Both the position numbers and the translations under genes were made by a program. A DNA stretch of 10,532 nt from Ignavibacteriales bacterium. Lineage in GTDB: Bacteria > Bacteroidota > Ignavibacteria > T3Sed10-11. Below, piece after piece: positions 7,607 through 10,532 of the stretch. The notes beneath the pieces were generated by a model that worked only from the letters and a program-made list of their open reading frames with translations, did not search any database and was not told where the DNA came from. Each line of letters begins with the position of its first letter. The first letter of the stretch is position 1. Location of the stretch: the NCBI GenBank assembly GCA_003560935.1, contig PWJF01000527.1, positions 1 through 10,532 of the forward strand, in the 5' to 3' direction.

Positions 7607-7670
7607 ACAGTTGACAAAAATCGGGATCATAGTATTGTCAACTGTTTACTGTCAACTGTCAACTATTTAA
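7607..7670. repeat. Heptanucleotide TGTCAAC repeats with an inverted copy, upstream of TauE/SafE
   Basis: From 7636 the DNA runs in exact 7-base phase: TGTCAAC (7636-7642), TGTTTAC (7643-7649), TGTCAAC (7650-7656), TGTCAAC (7657-7663), then a degenerate TATTTAA. An inverted copy, ACAGTTGACAA (7607-7617), matches TTGTCAACTGT (7635-7645) over 11 bp with a 17-nt loop. The array ends 4 nt before the TauE start codon and occupies the place where a ribosome binding site would be. It resembles the short tandemly repeated heptamers known between genes in some bacteria. Confidence 0.7.
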
Positions 7671-7674
7671 AAAG

Positions 7675-8430
7675 ATGGAGTTCACTCTAATAGAACTAAT
7701 AATAATCATCCTCGCCATTGCACTCGGCGGTATAGTCCACGGTACGCTCGGTATCGGTTTTCCACTTGTGGCAACGCCGATCATCGCTCTTGTTACCGAT
7801 GTGCGTACGGCGATTATCATTCTTCTCATTCCCACTATGGCGGTCAATATTGCCAGCATTTTTAGCGGCGGGAAGTTTATGGACGTGGTTAAACGGTTCT
7901 GGTTCATTCTCATCTTCATCGGTATCGGGAGTTATATCGGAACATCGATGCTTGTACTCCTCGACCCGAACCCGTTCCGGCTGCTGCTTGCGCTTGTTAT
8001 TCTATTCTACTTATATACCAGGAACACTTCATCGCTTAACTGGTCATTTGTACGTCATTACCCTACCGTTTCCGGTGCCGGCGTCGGGTCGGTTGCGGGA
8101 TATCTTGCAGGCACGGTCAACATTACCATGCCGCCGCTCATCATTTATTTTACCGAGATGCGGCTTACACCGTTACAGATAATTCAAATTCTCAATGTTT
8201 GTTTTTTTATGGGGAAGATTACACAAACGGGAACGTTCATTGCACGGGGGGCACTTGATGTGCAATCCGTACTTATCAGCATACCGCTATCGATAGTCGC
8301 CATCATTATTCTTAAATATGGAATATCTATCAGAAACCGCATTGATGCCGCCACGTACCGGCGATGGTTGATGGGGGTGTTGAAAATAATCGCCGTTGTG
8401 TTGGTAGTGCAATTTCTTGTAGGTATGTAG
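7675..8430 (+). CDS. TauE/SafE family membrane permease (sulfite/anion exporter family)
   Basis: An integral membrane protein of 251 aa, normal for the family, which is associated with export or import of sulfite, sulfoacetate and other small anions. Seen: an N-terminal helix (5-20) running into the signature [13 protein letters not shown] (23-35), followed by about seven more hydrophobic segments. The second family repeat carries [18 protein letters not shown] (138-155), and a late stretch [14 protein letters not shown] lies at 171-184. The last helix ends in QFLVGM. The ATG at 7675 is the only sensible start since the first helix begins at once, but it has no Shine-Dalgarno site: the heptamer array sits directly upstream. 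No sulfur-metabolism gene is in the window, so the substrate is open. A decayed chromate-transporter fragment begins right at the stop codon. Confidence 0.92.
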   Translation: MEFTLIELIIIILAIALGGIVHGTLGIGFPLVATPIIALVTDVRTAIIILLIPTMAVNIASIFSGGKFMDVVKRFWFILIFIGIGSYIGTSMLVLLDPNPFRLLLALVILFYLYTRNTSSLNWSFVRHYPTVSGAGVGSVAGYLAGTVNITMPPLIIYFTEMRLTPLQIIQILNVCFFMGKITQTGTFIARGALDVQSVLISIPLSIVAIIILKYGISIRNRIDAATYRRWLMGVLKIIAVVLVVQFLVGM

Positions 8431-8542
8431 TAAAAGGAGGAAATGGATATCAGAAGACCCTCTCATGCACGCGTTGAACTATTGCATGCTGCCTCCCGGA
8501 CCAGAAGCACAACAGCTTGCGATCTATATCGGTTGATTGCAT
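8429..8542 (+). pseudogene. chrA: Remnant of a chromate transporter (ChrA, CHR family), N-terminal fragment
   Basis: In a frame one base on from TauE, codons from 8432 to 8533 read KRRKWISED, then [20 protein letters not shown], then IG. This is the highly conserved early segment of CHR-family chromate transporters (typically [20 protein letters not shown] followed by [12 protein letters not shown]). The next codon, where the family has Trp, is TGA (8534-8536), and the following LH (8537-8542) again fits the family; after that the similarity is lost. Upstream in this frame a stop lies at 8420-8422 inside the TauE gene, so the N-terminus is missing. A full ChrA is about 400 aa, and roughly 34 residues survive. 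The purine run AGGAGG at 8435-8440 is the Arg-Arg codons of this remnant, not necessarily a ribosome site. Recognition rests on remembered family consensus and is strong over this stretch. Confidence 0.82.
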
Positions 8543-8762
8543 CTGCATTGCCGTGATTCCGGTGCCGGTTCACAAAACGATACAATTCTTTCCGCTCGTG
8601 GTTGCACCGGTCAGTTTTGTTCTTATTCAGTTTTTCAGATGAAAGGTGATATTGATAATATGTAATAGCGGTGAGTTGATAGATGACGGCTGAAAGATGG
8701 CGAAGTTGTTTCCATCAGCCGGTAAAACTACACACCACCCGGCAATCCGCTTCCGTCGAACG
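8543..8762. other. Gene-free stretch after the chrA remnant
   Basis: No open frame with recognisable similarity was found here on either strand. A plus-strand frame at about 8555-8641 reads hydrophobically (PLVVAPVSFVLIQFF) before a TGA, and could be more decayed membrane-protein sequence, but I cannot place it. The 7-bp inverted repeat CGGCTGA (8687-8693) / TCAGCCG (8715-8721) lies between the convergent genes but has no T-run. This stretch is probably decaying sequence plus the 3' flanks of TauE and the lipoprotein gene. Confidence 0.4.
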
Positions 8763-9347
8763 TTACCATTTGCGTATATTTGATTTATCCAATATACCGT
8801 AGTTTATGAGACGTATCGTTTTAGTAAATTCAGCAATGGATCGTTCTCCCGGTGTACCGATGGTATCCCGCCGTGTCGTGACGTGTCCCCATTCATCACC
8901 GCTTTCGATGACAAGCTCTTCGTTTTGAAATTGAATGTGTGCATTGCCGTATTCGTCGACGCCGCGCAGTAAAATATCCCGGTTTTGATACGGCAGTCTA
9001 TAAATTCCTATCAGCCGGCTTGTCATCCCTCCTCCGGCGGCGCCGCGAAGCGCCGTGCTTTTTCCGAGGACTATTTTTAATGTATCATCGACAGCAAATG
9101 TAATCTCGTGTGATACAAGCGTACCATTGTGCGGATCGAACATATAGGTTGGAAAATCAATCATCGGTCCGGGTGGAAATTCACCCCGGATCACACGTCC
9201 ATCTTCTTCTTGACGATATTCTATAAACACATATTCATTTTCATCAAACGGCCAGGGAACTGCTTTTTCACCACGCGGTGCACAGCCAATAAGAACCATA
9301 CACAGCAAAATTACCGCCGTTATAGAGGTGAATGGAATTGCTTTCAA
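8763..9347 (-). CDS. Putative lipoprotein of unknown function, TTG start
   Basis: A 194-aa protein I do not recognise. It begins with a short basic N-terminus, a hydrophobic core and a lipobox LIGC with Cys22, so it should be lipidated and held at the membrane facing the periplasm. The mature part is hydrophilic, with probable beta strands (EYVFIEYRQEEDGRVIRGEF, DTLKIVLG, NAHIQFQNEELVIESG) and no cysteine after the lipobox. The start is TTG (9345-9347 on the complement): GGGAGG stands 7-8 nt upstream and there is no suitable ATG before the signal sequence. It is separated from the upstream GcvH-like genes by the terminator at 9446-9484, so it is probably transcribed on its own. It converges with the TauE/chrA-remnant side. 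No domain-based function can be offered. Confidence 0.82.
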   Translation of the reverse strand: MKAIPFTSITAVILLCMVLIGCAPRGEKAVPWPFDENEYVFIEYRQEEDGRVIRGEFPPGPMIDFPTYMFDPHNGTLVSHEITFAVDDTLKIVLGKSTALRGAAGGGMTSRLIGIYRLPYQNRDILLRGVDEYGNAHIQFQNEELVIESGDEWGHVTTRRDTIGTPGERSIAEFTKTIRLINYGILDKSNIRKW

Positions 9348-9445
9348 ATAGGCACCTCCCGATCAAATTTAAAAAAGACTGAACCGGTACAAAGTATTTC
9401 ATAATGATACAGAATAGCCCCGCAAAATACAATAATCCATATCAT

Positions 9446-9484
9446 AAAAAAAACGCCCTGCATGTATAATACAGGGCGGTTTTT
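9446..9484 (-). terminator. Rho-independent terminator after the GcvH-like genes (probably bidirectional)
   Basis: On the minus strand CGCCCTG pairs with CAGGGCG (7 bp, 11-nt loop) and is followed by eight T residues; it lies 27 nt beyond the stop codon of the GcvH-like gene. On the plus strand the same stem is followed by five Ts after a G, so it could also work in that direction, but no plus-strand gene ends here. Confidence 0.88.
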
Positions 9485-9511
9485 ATACCTTAATGCTCGT
9501 AATGCCTGTCG

Positions 9512-10189
9512 TTATTTTTTAAGGAACGACTCCTCAAATTTCTTTACTGCATCGTCGCTCATATATTCCAGAACGCCTTCGACCGGCGGTCCGCCGTCCT
9601 GCAACGTCTGACCGACCAGTTTATTCTCGAAGGATGCACCCGCAAAGAAATCGCGCAGCCGTCCCAATTCCTCCCTCGCCCATTCCTTAGCGGAATCGGA
9701 AATATTCAATTTCTCGAGATTCTTTTTCAGGTTCGTGGGCTTAATTGCAGCAAGCCACCCGTGCTGATATGTATCGGTTCGCAGCATCTCCGGATCATTG
9801 GCGATTAAAGCATTCGTTTGCTGGATAACACCGTCAACCGGCGCCACCATTTCGATTCTGCGATTCCCCTGTTTGATCACAAATAACGGCTCACCTTGTT
9901 TTACCTCACCGTTTGTCTTTTTGAATTCAATACCGTCGATCTTTCCAAACAACTTTCGTGTAAAATCATCGATTCCAACTTTTGCCAGCCCCGATTCTGT
10001 AACTGCCGCCCAGGTATGACCCGGATGAAAGAACAATCCTTCCGGTACCGAAATCCTGTCGATTGCAGAAGAACGTGCGTATATTGATTGCGGTTCAAGC
10101 GCTTCGGCTTTTCTTCTTTGTACTCGCTGGTATATTAAATCGACCCCAAGAAAAAGTACGATCGTGAATACTACGAAGATTGCTACCAT
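9512..10189 (-). CDS. Membrane-anchored GcvH-like protein lacking the lipoyl lysine
   Basis: A 225-aa protein. Residues 2-20 form one hydrophobic segment followed by a basic stretch (QRVQRRK), so an N-terminal membrane anchor. Residues about 48-153 match the glycine-cleavage H-protein pattern: HPGHTWAAV, GLAKVGIDDFTRKLFGKID, a Gly-Glu turn, VAPVDGVI, DPEMLRTDTYQHGWLAAIKP. Aligned back from APVDG, the position of the lipoylated Lys (ESVKA in true GcvH) is Asn109, with Arg110-Arg111 after it, so lipoylation there is not expected. A C-terminal extension of about 70 residues (154-225), absent from ordinary 125-130-aa GcvH, contains a QDGG motif (197-200) shared with the upstream neighbour. The ATG at 10189 has AAGGTGAT 4-5 nt upstream. 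It follows its paralogue by 48 nt and ends at the terminator at 9446-9484. GcvH-like fold is confident; function unknown; a glycine-cleavage role is unlikely without GcvT or GcvP nearby in the window and without the lysine. Confidence 0.85.
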   Translation of the reverse strand: MVAIFVVFTIVLFLGVDLIYQRVQRRKAEALEPQSIYARSSAIDRISVPEGLFFHPGHTWAAVTESGLAKVGIDDFTRKLFGKIDGIEFKKTNGEVKQGEPLFVIKQGNRRIEMVAPVDGVIQQTNALIANDPEMLRTDTYQHGWLAAIKPTNLKKNLEKLNISDSAKEWAREELGRLRDFFAGASFENKLVGQTLQDGGPPVEGVLEYMSDDAVKKFEESFLKK

Positions 10190-10237
10190 GATATCACCTT
10201 CTGATTTATTATTTATTATTATCTATTTATTATTGTC
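10190..10237. other. AT-rich spacer between the GcvH-like paralogues
   Basis: A 48-nt linker dominated by irregular TTA/TAT triplet repeats on the plus strand (about 10205-10234), with the Shine-Dalgarno site of the downstream gene at its 10190-10200 end. Low-complexity sequence; no promoter or hairpin is evident, consistent with the two genes being co-transcribed. Confidence 0.5.
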
Positions 10238-10532
10238 TTATTCATTAACCATAAAATATTCTTGTAGAACTTCATTCCATTCGGTTTCGTTTAAAAGCTC
10301 GCCTGCTCCGTCGATCAACTCGCCGCCGTCCTGACATACCGGACCGACTTCGGCGGCAAAGCGCGTTACAAATTGTGCCCGCACCGTTTCCAGCCAGCGA
10401 CGGGCTGTCTCACCGTGTAGAAGGTTTTTCAGATTATGACGTAATGCAACCGGTTTTACCTTCAGAATCCATCCATCGTTATACGGCGATTTGTTAATCC
10501 GATCAGGTTGAATGAACAGATCATGGTTTATC
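10238..10532 (-). CDS. Second GcvH-like protein, C-terminal part (5' end outside window)
   Basis: The frame enters from the right edge and ends at TAA (10238-10240), giving 97 visible residues. It is clearly related to the downstream neighbour: QPDRINKSPYNDGWILKVKP corresponds to the DPEMLRTDTYQHGWLAAIKP of that protein. The shared pattern then continues through KP-x2-L-x2-NL, an A-x2-W helix, QDGG (67-70 of the visible part) and a final acidic helix. Ordinary GcvH stops near the GW...KP segment, so about 70 residues of extension are common to both proteins. The region that would hold the lipoyl lysine and any membrane anchor lies outside the window, so whether this copy is lipoylated cannot be judged. 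It probably forms an operon with the downstream copy. Confidence 0.8.
   Translation of the reverse strand, partial: INHDLFIQPDRINKSPYNDGWILKVKPVALRHNLKNLLHGETARRWLETVRAQFVTRFAAEVGPVCQDGGELIDGAGELLNETEWNEVLQEYFMVNE

Noticed and set aside
8443..8556. 37-codon plus-strand frame with AGGAGG just upstream, after TauE
   Set aside because: The spacing from AGGAGG to ATG is only 2 nt and the product is unlike any protein I know. The same DNA in the neighbouring frame reads as conserved ChrA sequence, so this frame is a shadow.
8687..8721. Inverted repeat CGGCTGA/TCAGCCG as a terminator between TauE and the convergent lipoprotein gene
   Set aside because: The stem is only 7 bp with a 21-nt loop, and no T-run follows on either strand.
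9512..10189. Annotation as a genuine glycine cleavage system H protein
   Set aside because: The lipoyl lysine position is Asn109, the protein carries a membrane anchor and a 70-residue extension, and no gcvT or gcvP is in the window.

Overview
The window reads as a chromosomal segment from a bacterium of the wider FCB assemblage (an Ignavibacteria-, Calditrichota- or KSB1-like lineage; this is inference). The main pointer is the secreted subtilase, which ends in a type-A T9SS/Por sorting domain with the motif YQNFPNPFN. Several genes also carry good purine-rich Shine-Dalgarno sites (GGGAGG, AGGAGG), which argues against a typical Bacteroidales or Flavobacteriales genome. No rRNA, tRNA, CRISPR array, phage gene or intact insertion sequence was seen.

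Layout. On the minus strand, positions 1-2788 hold a fatty-acid degradation pair: a long-chain acyl-CoA synthetase followed by a FadN-type 3-hydroxyacyl-CoA dehydrogenase cut off by the left edge. Positions 2941-6419, also minus, hold fabF and, 17 nt behind it, a signal-peptide-bearing S8 protease. A divergent 238-nt gap (6420-6657) contains an 81-bp element bounded by a perfect 14-bp inverted repeat. On the plus strand come two membrane transporters, an EamA/DMT permease and a TauE/SafE permease. They are separated by a repeat-rich 87-nt spacer with a palindrome and phased heptanucleotide repeats.

Directly at the TauE stop codon begins a short, decayed piece of a chromate transporter (ChrA): about 34 recognisable residues, no start of its own, and a TGA replacing a conserved Trp. 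Then follow about 220 nt with no recognisable gene. The right end is on the minus strand: two tandem paralogous GcvH-like proteins (the upstream one truncated by the window edge), a strong intrinsic terminator, and a small lipoprotein of unknown function with a TTG start.

How the genes work together. The acyl-CoA synthetase activates fatty acids to acyl-CoA and the FadN-like enzyme performs later beta-oxidation steps; a thiolase and an acyl-CoA dehydrogenase may lie beyond the left edge. FabF serves fatty-acid synthesis and has its own upstream region. The GcvH-like pair is the least ordinary part. The complete member is membrane-anchored, has the H-protein fold signature and a C-terminal extension shared with its neighbour, but has Asn where the lipoylated Lys should be, so it is probably not a glycine-cleavage carrier. 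No complete undescribed system can be demonstrated; the GcvH-like pair, the chrA remnant and the intergenic repeat elements are the parts worth a second look.
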